Positions 12,901 through 24,900 of a stretch of DNA of 64,000 bases are shown here, in pieces; positions within the stretch are counted from its first letter, which is position 1; each line of letters opens with the position of its first letter. Location: positions 9,181,001 to 9,245,000 of the forward strand of contig OX419758.1 in NCBI GenBank assembly GCA_948567375.1, given 5' to 3'. The notes under the pieces are model-generated. The model was given only the letters and a program-made list of their open reading frames with translations, was not told where the DNA came from and did no database searches. Both the position numbers and the translations under genes were made by a program. The stretch is from Lunularia cruciata (Eukaryota > Streptophyta > Marchantiopsida > Lunulariales > Lunulariaceae).

Positions 12901-15900
12901 ACGACTTGTTGCTCGTGGTTTCTCTCAAGTTCCAGGTATTGACTACACAGAGACCTACTCTCCTGTTGTCAAATTGACAACAATTCGCGTGCTGCTTGCT
13001 TACTCAGCTCAGAATGATTTGGAAGTGCATGCTCTTGATGTCAAAACAACTTTTCTCAATGGCACATTGACTGAGAAAATCTACATGCACATTCCTCCTG
13101 GCTTGCTGACTCCTGACCAGCATTAGCAGCAACAAGCCACTAAACAAGGGCAATTGGTTTTACAGCTCTACATGGCTTTGTATGGTCTCAAACAGTCTGC
13201 CAGACAGTGGTATCACAAGTTTGATCAATTTTTACTAGGTTTGGGATTTCAGCGCTCTGGAGCTAATTCTAATCTCTATATCTTCCATTCTGGTTCTCAT
13301 TTTGCCATCTTACCTCTTTATGTAGATGACTGCATCCTTGCCAGCAATAACTTTTCACTTCTACTCTCGGTCAAATAGTCTCTTAAACAGGGTTTTGAGA
13401 TGACTGATCTGGGAGAGATTAGTCATTGTCTTTGGTTGCAAGTCACAAGAGACAGAAAACAAAGAAAGATCAGTCTATCTCAAGAGAGATATTTAAGAGA
13501 GATTCTTACTCGTTTTCATATGCAAGACTGTAAACCTGTTTACAATCCTGTAGAGTCAGGAGTGAGATTAAGTCTTCAGGATTGTCCAAAAACTGATCAA
13601 GAGAGAGAGTATATGAAAACAGTACCTTACCAATCTGCAGTGGGGAGTTTGATGTGGGCCATGGTCAGCACTAGGCCTGATCTGGCTTATGCTGTCAGTT
13701 CAGTTGCCAAGTATATGGCAAATACTGGCCTGAACCATTGGAAGGCTGTCAAAAGGATCTTCCGGTACATTCAAGGTACACTGTCACTGGGCCTAACTTC
13801 ATGGGTACTCCGACTCAGATTGGGGAGGAGATAAAGACACAAGACGATCTACAGGAGGATACTGCTTTATCTTCTGTAATGCAGCTGTCTGTTTGTCAAG
13901 CAAAAGGCAAGCTTCTCTTTCTTTATCCAGCACTGAAGCTGAATACATGGCCTTGTCAAAGGCAGCAACTGAAGCAGTATGGCTTAAGCGCTTGTTAAGT
14001 GACCTGGGTTTTCCTGGAGAAACAATGAAGCTGTACTGCGATAGCAACAGTGGAATTGATCTCATTACTCCAACAAAGCAGCATGAGAGAACAAAGCACA
14101 TAGACATCAGATTCCACGTTCTCAGAGAAAAGGTGGAAGACAAGGAGATCTCTGTTTCCCGGGTGGACACCAGAGATAATACTGCCGACATTTTTACTAA
14201 GGGATTGACTAGAGAACTACATACAAGGTTTTGTCATGCACTAGGAGTTATAGATAATAGACAATTACAAAACGTCCATTAAGAGGGAGTGTTAGGAATA
14301 TAATGCAGCGTTATGTTAGACTACTATTCACATGCTAGTATTCACATGCTACTATTCAGCTACTGTTCACATGAGTTGCACGCTTGACAATGAGTTACAC
14401 ATTTTAACACTGTAGATGCAAAGGTGTGCTCTAAGAGTATACTCATGTACTTATATAATCCCAGTTCTGGGACTATCACTAGTTCAATCAATCTATCTCG
14501 TAGTACTCATTTCATTCTCTCACAATTACAGTAGATAGAGCTTTATCTATCTCATGAAAAGCAAGGATGAAGTGCTCCAAAAATTCCAGAAGTTTGTAGC
14601 CATGGCTGAGTTGCAGACTGGGAGGAAAGTCAAGCGATTGAGAACAGATGGAGGCAGAGAGTACAAGAATGAGGAATTCCTCTCTTTTCTGTCAGAAAAA
14701 GGAATCCTCCTTGACTGTACTGCCAGAGACAGTCCTGCACAGAATGGAGTTGCAGAAAGGTTGAATAGGACACTGGTGGACAAAGCATTGGCAATGCTCC
14801 AACATGCCAAGCTGGAGAGAAAGTTTTGGGGTGCTGCAATGCAAATTATCTTAGAAATATCAGTGGTACCACAGCATTGCAAGGAAGAACTCCTGAAGAA
14901 TGCTGGAGTGGTAAGACACCTAATCTTTCAGCTTTGAAAGTTTTTGGGTGTCCTGCCTATGTTCATATCCCCAAGGAGCAGAGGAGGAAGTTCACAAAGA
15001 AGGCTGAGAGAATACTTTTTGTAGGATATGAAGAGGGACTGAAAGGATATCTTCTGTACAATCCTAAGTCTGGACAGATCATCAGAAGTAGAGATGTACT
15101 CTTTGATGAATTGAGGACTTGGAGTGAGAACAGTGATGAGTTGCAGAAGCAAGCTGATCAGTTTGATCAGCCTGATCAATCTATCTTCCCAAGCTGCAGA
15201 GTCAGTTTTTCAGATCAATCATCAGAAGAGCAATCTCTACCTGAAGCTCATGGTTCACCAAAGGAGAGTCTGAAGGTGTACAAAAGAAGGCCTAAACGGA
15301 CAGTGGTTTCTGAGTCTGATACTACAGAAGATGACTCACAGAAGCAGACTGCAGATGCAGAATCTCTGAGTGAGACTCCAGAGATGTCAAGAGACGGCAT
15401 GAATCTTTTGGGCACAGAGCCAAGAAGATCACAAAGAGATAGAAAATCTATTGACAGACTTGGTTTTCTATCAGAAGAGATGTTAGATGAATCTTACATC
15501 TGTCATGAAGATTGTGATCCAGACACTTTACAGCAAGCTATGCTCAGACCAGATTCGAGTCAGTGGGAGTTGGCTATAGCAGAAGAGAAGAAGTCTCTTC
15601 AGACTAATGGTACATGGGTACTAGCTGATTTACCACCAGGTAGGAAAGCAATTGGCTGGAAATGGGTTTTCAGGGTCAAACGTGGAACTGAGAATGAGAC
15701 CTGAACTACAAAGCAAGACTTGTTGCAAGGGGCTTCAATCAGAAAGCATCAATAGATTATTCAGAAACTTTTGCACCAGTTGCCAGGTATGGATCTATTT
15801 GCATGCTTCTAGCTCTTGCAGCAGAGAGAGATTGGGAAGTGGAGCAGTTAGATGTGAAAACAGCCTTTCTCAATGGAGATTTGAGAGAGACTATTTACAT

Positions 15901-18900
15901 GGATGTTCCAGATGGATATACTGAAGGCAAAGGAAAAGTATGCTTGCTTAAGAAGGCTTTATATGGCCTTAAGCAAGCTCCTAGAGCTTGGTATGAGAAA
16001 CTGGACTCATACTTGAGAGAGCAGGATTTCAAACGAGCCGATTCTTACATGAGTGTGTATACTAGAGATGATGTATACATAGCTGTATATGTAGATGATC
16101 TATTACTGTTGGGGAACAGTGAATTTATCAAAGGAATGATAGATTTCTTGTGCTCTGTTTTTTGAGATGACTATCCTTGGTCCTGTAAAACTCGTTTTGG
16201 GAATCAAAGTGAGGAGAGAGAGAGAAGCAGGATGGATCCGGATCAACCAACCACAGTATGTGAGATACATACTAGCTAAGTATCAGGTGACAGAAGCGAA
16301 CCCTGTCTCTACACCTCTTGGTCTGAGGTGGACGCACAGCAGAATCATAGATGGGGAGGTGAATCTCTGTGACAAAGTGTTATATCAAAGTGCTCTTGGT
16401 TCTCTAATGTTTATCATGGTCTGTTCAAGACCAGATATATGCTATGCAGTGGGAGCACTAGCTAGATATACTAACAACCCTGCGCAAGTACATTGGAAAG
16501 GTATAAAGAGAGTATTCAGGTACTTAAAGGGTACTCAAGATGCATTCTTGGAGTACAAAAGGCAAGGTAACATACTTGCTCCTACTCTTGAAGTATATAC
16601 AGATGCTAGTTGGGGAGATGACACAGATAACAGCAGATCAACCACTGGATATGTAGTTATGCTTATTGGTGGAGCAATCAGTTGGCATAGTAAACAACAA
16701 ACATCTGTTGCACTGTCTACTACTGAGGCAGAATTTATGGCTGCCTCAAATGCTACTCAAGAAGTCATCTGGAACAGGAGACTTCTTAAGGAGTTGAGTT
16801 TTGAGCAAGAGAGTCCTACTACGTTGTACTGTGACAATACAGGAAGTATAGCACTCAGCAAAAATCCTATACATCACCCAAGGACTAAGCACATTGAGAT
16901 TAGAAGAAGATTTGTAGAGGAGAAAGAAAAAGAGAATGCTGTGAAGTTAGTTTACTGTCCTACACAGGACATGACAACAGATGTGTTTACAAAAGCATTA
17001 TCTAAAGATAAACACATAAAATGTGTAGTAGCAATGGGAATAGTCCTAAACTCTCATTATATGAGAATGTTAGATTAGTTAATCTCTAGTTTAGAGATTT
17101 CTTTTATTTTTAAGGTTTTGTTAGAATCCTCTAGAAATCCTGTTAAATATTTTTTACTTAGGGTAAAGAGGGGCGCAATCCTAATTAGGATTAAGCAAAG
17201 CAACCCCCTAGGGTTTGCTGAAGTGTATATAAGAGTGATTTCTGCTTCTGTTTCAATTAGTTCTTCAACAACGATGATTCCCAACACCTCTTCCTTGCAT
17301 TTCGTGAAGTCTTGAGGCTACTAGTGCTGCGTGAGAGAACCTACTTGATGCTTGTGAGATGTGATACAAAGAGAGGCCTAGTATTGCAGTAGTGATGTCT
17401 GATACATCCGAGATAAGAGGGAGTGATAGACCTTCCACTTCAAAGAGTAGGAAGCATGGTTCTTATCAAAGGTAATAGAATAGTCTCAACTAACCGTCAC
17501 CTTATCATGGAGTTTGAGATGATGAGTGTATGGGTGATGGAAAGAAACACAAATATCAGAGTGGAGAAGTTATTCTCTGGGGTCTTACACATCTCAAGCA
17601 CTTTTCTGCATTACTGAGCATGAAATGCATTCCATCCAATAAAGTTGCTTAATATAAAATTCTGTATCTAGGCATTCTGACTTCCTTGTTGGAGACCTTA
17701 GTTTAGGCGACATTCGAAGCAAGATCCTGGACACTGTTCTGTGAAATTCTGGATCTCTCAAATCCAATCCTGACTGTGCCTGTGCATCACTCCTTAACAA
17801 ATCAGAGCAGAGGAAACCAAAAGGGCAAAATCCTTTGAAAAGCCTTGAAACGTGGTAAATTTGATGAGCCAACCTGAACACTGTCAAAAAATTCTTGCAG
17901 ATTAGCTCCTCTGATAGCGCCCTCTACGCCAATGGTCCAGTATACGGAACTTCCAGCTAAAACCACTTGCCCAGGCCATTCCTGAACCCATTGAGTTCTT
18001 ACGGTAGTTCTATACGATGTAACAGATAGTTTGATCTGCACAGACGGGCCAGTTTAGCCTCTTCTCTGCGGGGAATCTGCAAGATCTTCACTATTCCATC
18101 ACGAGCAGTGTCAATTTGAATTTCAGACAGATATATGAATACGTAGATCTTACCTGATGATGTACGCTTTCCTTCATTTTCTGTTCCACTTGACTCAGCC
18201 AATTTTCCACATTCCCTACAGGGCTCATGGTTGTTGCCAACGGAACCTAGCAGCCGAAGATTGTAGATATTATGGAAAGCTATATTTTTCATGTCAACCA
18301 ATCGGCATTTGACAAGCTTACAGCACAAGAGGTGAAGATACTTGGAGTTCAGAAACTTCTGAAACCAAACGTAGCAAACAACCTAGACTGGGACATTCCT
18401 CGTTCCAACCCTCAATACTTTAGTGTTGTCTATTCATAGAACACAAAAGTCCTCACTTCGACAGCCAAGTCGGAGCAATGTATATGAATTTGGCCAATTG
18501 TATAGTGATGCTCAAACAAATGTCTGGTTTCATAGAAGATAAACAAGCTGATCTGATCGAGTGGAACAATGGCCTGCAGTACCTTCTCTCCTTCAGCAGA
18601 GTTCATGGCAACTATTTCTAGGTCTTTCTTGAAGTCCAGGGAGTCAATAGCTTCAAAACATTTGTGAAGATGCGGTTGGACTGCAAGTGGGTTTTTCGCT
18701 TGAGATAAAATTTGCAGCAATTCATCATTTGAAAGGAAGAAGAAACGGCTGAATGCCAATCTTTTCGTCTCAAGATAGTCTGCAAGTCCTTTCTGTACCA
18801 AGTCTAGAAGCTGCAATGCAAGACAAGGTAAGAAATAATTGACAAGGGGAAAGATTGTGCAATGAGACATAACCACTAATGCGAAAGAGTGATTTCAAAA

Positions 18901-21900
18901 TTTTGATATCCCGTAATGGAGGCCAGTAAGCAATCTGATCATATTATCAAGGTCTAGATAGCTCAAAAGAAATTGCTACAGAAGCTCATTTATCCTGAAC
19001 AAAATCATTAAAAGGACAAAGCTTGAACTTGTAGAGCAATGGAGGTACCCTGTTAGACTCCCGGAATTGTTCTAACAATTTTTTGCTGGAGCACATCGTC
19101 AAAATCTGAGGGGTAGTATGAGCCTGTGCCAAAGCTTTTCGCCAGATATTGTTGACAGTCTGAAATCTTTTACTTTCAGTAGGAAGTTGTGTTTGAATGT
19201 CAGGACTACTGAAAATTGGTTCGAGATACATCCACTGTCGTTGAACCATCAACCACTCCTCGACAACCTCTGAAACAAGCATAAGTAGCTGCTCCCACTT
19301 TGCAATTTTGTCCTCAAACGGCTTCTTGAAAGGTGAGAAACTCATTGCTTGTGTAAGCACAATGTGATCATCTAACTGCTGCAACGTCGCTTCTTCAATC
19401 TTCATAATATAGGTGCCTGTCTCTTTATACTCCAGAATCTGCAGTATTGAAGAACGTTATTAAACAGATCGTAGGCAAATTAAGAGTCATGCATCAAGGA
19501 CTTCAGAAAACTCGTTGCTGGTACCCAAGCGATTGCATCTATAATCTCTTTGAAGGAAGCTGACTATTCCAGGATGTAAATGTTACAGACTCTATGATGA
19601 CCATCACCATAAATGTCTTCTCTTCATTTTTTCGGTTGCAAATTTATTTCAAAACGTTGTCCTACAGTACTATGCCCATTCCGTGATTGACATTCATACT
19701 GCAGGGTCGTGGCCGTCCACTCATGAGCTTCATTCGAAGCCTTTGTAATGACCACAGTTTTATCCGTATAGATGTAGCAGTTCAAGCACAAGTCTCTCAA
19801 TAAAGGATAGCGGACAGTAATTTAGTACCTGTAGATCTAGACTCTTCCAATCAGTCTCCATCTTAGTCAGCTGAGTTTCAATTCCAAACTCTTTGCTTGC
19901 AAGATCTGCAACCTCTTCCAAGATCGGGAGATGATTGAGCAATCCCATCTGAATTCCTTGCTGAAGAGAGAAGGCATCAGTCGGGTGAACGTCGAGATTG
20001 AGCTTAGTGGAAATATCATCCCAATGCCGGTCACGCATACCCCCTTGTCGCAGCGCAGCTATTAATGGGACGTACGGCTTGAACTCACCGACCTGCGATG
20101 TTTGGCCAAACAACCAGGACCAATTCTCACTAACCACAATCGTCCTAGTTGTAGTGACTTGAACCCTGTAGATCAGTTGCTCAAAGCTTCAACAAAACAC
20201 CAAACATTCGGCAAATGAAAAGATGCGATCTCTAGCAGCAATAGAATTGAGTCAATTCCTGTTTGCTTGCACTTGGAACTGAAGCTATCAGGCATGACAT
20301 GGAGTGGCATATTAAAGCAGAACGGGGACAAACAGCGACCTGTGCTCGAATATCTTCGCAATAAGTTGCTTGAGTCATTAGGTCTCTCTTGCTGAACTCT
20401 TTTCCATATTTGAAGAGACCTTTCCACCAGCCGATGACCAGTTTCTCTACTTCATCAGGCACCAGGTTATTCCAGGAATCCTCCATCCAACCTTTGTAGC
20501 GCTTTTTCCATTCATCAGCTGATACCCAAAGGTAGTTAAAAGGTTCAAATGCCTCCTGAATTCTTTTTAATCGGCTATAGTCAGTAGGGGGTACGCCAAA
20601 CAAAGCTTCCCTTGAGTTGAACAATCGTGTTACTTGCTCTGCCTTCCGCAATCTGTCGGCACATTCACGTGCTTCATAAGAAACCAGCTCCACCTGCACG
20701 AGACAAATTGCCGTCCTGTCAAATACTGGTAAATTAAGAGAATGGAGCTCTTGCTATTTACACACATCAACGGATTGTACAGACCTCATGTGTAGGTGTG
20801 TAACTCTGTATCTAATGACTGACTACATGCTAAAAGTTACTCAACCTGAGTCATGTCGGTGTAATTATTGAATGTATTAACGGTAGCGTCCACGCTTTCC
20901 AGGGTATTCACGAATAAAGCTTGCTCTGTTTCCATTTCTTTCTGATAACGTTCATTATCTGAAGCCAATGTTTTCTCTGTTTTCTCACAAAGTTTCTCAA
21001 TCTTTGATGGCCATGTCAGCAGTGTCCACTTCTGACCAAAGTCATTATCAGTAAGGGCATATTGCAGATCTTCCATAGCTGTGTAGTATACCTGCAATTT
21101 GATTGCAACATCCACGGATCACGGTTTGCTGCGTAGTGGAAACATCAGTTAAACTATTTCCCGATTTCTGAATTATATCCGGAGGTGAGATTTCCCTTGT
21201 CTGTCCACTTTGGAGATCAGACCTATCACTTGGTATTATGGAGGAGAAGATTACAGACCACTTCACATAGCATTTATAAGCACTCTCTGGAAGAAGCAAA
21301 GCCTACTGGCATATTGTTTCTAGCTCTATTTCTGCAGCTCCGGGGATTTCAGAGAAGTCTGATAGATGTGGAGGCACGGGTCTCTATCGAGATTGGGGAA
21401 AAAATACTACGTACTTCAAGTTGATCGATCTCTTGTCTCAGCTCAATTACTTTCCCAGGTACAGTAAGAATGAAGTCTTTCTGTGCTGCTACCTCCTCAG
21501 GATTATGAGTTTTATTCTTGAGCTGTTTTTCTATCTCTTCGAACCTCTTGTGTTTGTCCTGACCAAGTTGCTTCGGTGTACTGGCTATAAGCTGCATTAC
21601 TGCGAAAATAGGACACGACAAACATGGAACCTTCAAAGTTCAGCTGATTCAAGATATTGACGCAATAATCACAGAATAAACTGAGCATTGGATAAAAAAG
21701 GGCTTTGACATTTGCTGCTTTAGGAAAGAAAAAGATCCAAAACAAGCTTGACAGAGAGACGTGGTCAGGTTTTCGTACCAATGTCACATAATTGCTGTTT
21801 CTTCTGCAGAAGTGACTGTCGGATCTTCTTGCAGGTGACTTGAAACGTCCCAAAGGATATCGAGTTTGGTATCCTTCAGGCCACACAGGTAGTTCATAAG

Positions 21901-24900
21901 TTTATAGGTCTTTAACAGCTCAAAATTAGTTTCCTTTAGTAGCCGGAGAGCATAAGTAAATTTATTCTGATCAAGCTGACGATAGACTGATTCCGAGAAA
22001 TTAAACCAGAATTTTCTTAAAACATGGTTACCAGCCTGCGACTTCAATGTCTTAAGGTTCAAATCATTGCTTCAACCTGAGTGGTAACGAGTCAATGCTG
22101 CATCAGAGGTTGATCAGCAGACCTTCTGTCCAGATTATCTTGTTCTGCTTTGTGGGCGCGAACCTCTTCAAGCAGATCTTTTAGCGATAGCTTCTTTGCA
22201 ATTAGCTCAGCCTTATATTTTGGGACGTCCAACTTAAGGAGAGGCTCAAATTCGACATATTTATCCAGATACAGTCGGGCAACAGTCATGGACTTCCGTA
22301 TTGCTGCCTACACACAAGAAAACCCTTAAAGTAGGAGAGATTCCATGCAGATAGGCGATGCTCTCCTCTAAAGCACAAGACATCTGCCAGCGACCAAACT
22401 TTGGTATGTCCAGAATCAAGCAAGTGCCCCGATGCGTTTAACTGATAACACAGAGTCAGAGCTGCATAACCGTAACAGTAATGACTTTCAAACAAAAGCT
22501 GACGAAGCATGAGGCTCACTTTACCTGAACCCGGGTTTTCAGTCCAATGATTAATAGCTCTTCTAGCATTGGAGTAGAAAGGTTTGGGACTTGACTCCAA
22601 AATTGGTTTTCCATTATCGACGCTTCAATTTGCGGAACTGTTTGAAGACACTTGACAGCAAATTCAAGAGAGCGTACAGTAACTTCTTCAAAATTTTTGA
22701 TTTGTGTGTTGTACTCAAAGATACCCCCTTCGGCAGTAACTATCTCCAGTGCAAACAGCGGAGGCTTTTTAACCATCTGTTACATACAAAACAAAGGTAC
22801 TCAGTGGTTGTCTACGAACGTCCTCAACTAGCCTCTCCAAGTCACCTTTTCACAAGAATGATATTTTTAACCGAATTGCTCTGGAGTCTACTTCACGTTA
22901 AATGCCTTGCTGCAGATATGGTGAAGTTGGACAAAGTTGCGTGCAGAGCTGATCCACACATTTACTGGCAATGTCTAAAGTCTACCTCTACGAGAACTGG
23001 AATTTCCAAATCTCTTCAACAACGGTAAACTATGACTTCGACAGGCAGCCTTCCTTCCGCAATAAATCTTTTATCGAATTTCCACTTGGAAGACCTGGTT
23101 TACGAAACAAGTTCGTCACCAGTGAAAGAAAAGGATAGTCTTTCAGGATGTTGCATCGAGTTCTCTAGGAAAAGAATTATCGGGGACCAGACTTCCTTTC
23201 ATCATTGCAGAAGATTCTGTTTCTACAGAGTTGGTTAAGAATTGACATAATATCGCACAGAGCTAAACTTGTTCCTGGTGTTGTACTTCAAAGACTAGCA
23301 TTGCAATAGAATTGCACTGCAGGAGTGTTGAGCTAGGAAATTGTCCGCTGACAAAGAATCTATCTCAAACATTAATCACAGCAAGGTTACACCCATTGGC
23401 AATGGGACAAGAACAACATGAAGTTGAATCTCATTGTTCGAACATTCGTTCCTGCGGACTGGAGCTGTCAAATGATAGAGGTGAAATTTACTGAGTCTAA
23501 CAAAGATTGGAGAAAAGTGTGAAGTCCCTTTTAACAACTATTAATTTAAAAAAAAAAGTCTTAAATCCATTCTATTTTAATCCTACTTTATAAGTTCAAA
23601 TTTATGCGGTGGTCACCGCTCAGCACGGATTTATTTGTATCAGTTTATTCGAACAGACTCCTGCTATTATACTGATAAGTAATCTGCAGTGACGGCCCAA
23701 GGCCTCCGCCAAAATGAGTTCAAGCCTAGAAACATTCAAACGCGTTTCGACCTAAATTATTCAAAGAACCAAAATATTGGATTAAAAACTGAAATAACTT
23801 TACACCCTACCCTCTTTCATCATACGGAAAGAAGATTCCGGTAGCAATGAAGTTTTCTTGCCTTTATCATTAGCATGCGTAGTCTTTGTATCTGGTCTTC
23901 AAGTAGCCTCTGAATGGAGTTGTTGTTTTGGAAAATCAACTTCTATAAAAATTGAAGGAAAGATAAACTAAATTCATATTCAAATAAACTCCAGTATACG
24001 GAGTTGTTCATTTCTGTATTTATATAGAAAGGAATAGGTTGCCAAGAACGTATGTAGTAAAGAGCATATTTTTTATACAATTTTTTATTTTTATTTTTAT
24101 CTTTTATATACGTTTACTGGCACGATTCAATAAAATAAATTTGGAATCGGTCAAGAAAAGGGAAAATAAATGCCTCAGCTATATCAAGTTCCGTATTTGA
24201 CACAATCCGTTTGGTTATGCGTGTTTTCAACAAGACCGAAGGAAAAAGATAGAGTTGGAGCGCAGTACAACGGAAAGTTGTATGCTGCGTCTGGGAAGAA
24301 TGAATCCTTCCTAGAAAAAAGAATATATCGATTTTCTTTTCATTTAAACTGTAGGTGCGATGATTTACTTCACGGGCGAGGTCTCTGGTTCAAGTCCAGG
24401 ACAGCCCAGCTGCGCCAAGAAGAAGACAAAGAAGAAGAAAACTTACAGCTGCAAAGTCCTGCTGTGGCCATGTGCAGTTGACTTCATCTGTGTCGACTAC
24501 TTCGACCATCGGACCTCCGCAGTGCTTCTCAATAAAAACTGCGTACTTATCAAGAGTTTCTTCAAGCAAATATCGCAAGGCATCTTCCATGATATAACGG
24601 ACCATCGTAAGGTATCGTTTCATCTTGCTTGCTCGATAAGCTTCTAAACTTGCCTCCTTAATATTGAACCATCCTTTCCCCGCATCCTTGAAAGAGCTCC
24701 GTATAATGTTTCTCAGGAGTGTCAACCAGCTGGTAATTCACTACAGAGACGTTATTAGACTTTAGTAGTGTTGTCATTCACTTACGGTTTTTCGGGAGTT
24801 TTGGAATTTAGAATTACAGGGTATCACCGAAACTCAGCTGCCTCTGCCAGGCTGTAAGCGTCAGTTATCGATCAAATGAACACTACATAAATGAATGCAC

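Larger units (their letters stand above)
11095..14524 (+). mobile_element. Inner Ty1/copia element nested in the outer one
   Basis: LTRs at 11095-11315 and 14290-14524 (TGTTAG...CACA) are flanked by the 5-base duplication attac (11090-11094 and 14525-14529), so the insertion site in the outer integrase region is exact. A partial initiator-Met primer site, TGGTATCC, follows at 11316, and a purine tract aagagggag (14281-14289) precedes the 3' LTR. Parts visible are gag (about 11.58-12.3 kb), reverse transcriptase (about 12.7-13.8 kb; [21 protein letters not shown]) and RNase H (about 13.85-14.27 kb; [12 protein letters not shown]). It is much shorter than a whole copia element and broken, with about six breaks. 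About 14 substitutions separate the LTRs over some 221 positions (near 6%), a little less than in the outer element, as nesting requires. Confidence 0.93.
9032..17468 (+). mobile_element. Outer Ty1/copia element inserted in the dynein intron
   Basis: This LTR retrotransposon lies antisense to the host gene. Its LTRs are 9032-9441 and 17068-17468, both starting TGTTAG and ending TATCA, flanked by the 5-base duplication aaggt (9027-9031 and 17469-17473). Parts in order: gag from about 9.37 kb, a CCHC zinc knuckle near 10.19 kb, protease near 10.43 kb, pre-integrase and integrase from about 10.8 kb, interrupted by a younger element (11095-14524) and resuming after 14.53 kb, reverse transcriptase about 15.6-16.1 kb (YVDDLL) and RNase H about 16.6-17.0 kb. 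It is broken, with roughly five breaks besides the nested insertion. I counted about 31 substitutions between its LTRs over about 400 positions (near 8%), so it is old, probably several million years. Confidence 0.95.

Noticed and set aside
22777-24446. Several frames in a 1.67-kb stretch between dynein exons
   Set aside because: The flanking exons join in phase and the conserved sequence continues directly, so this is intron.
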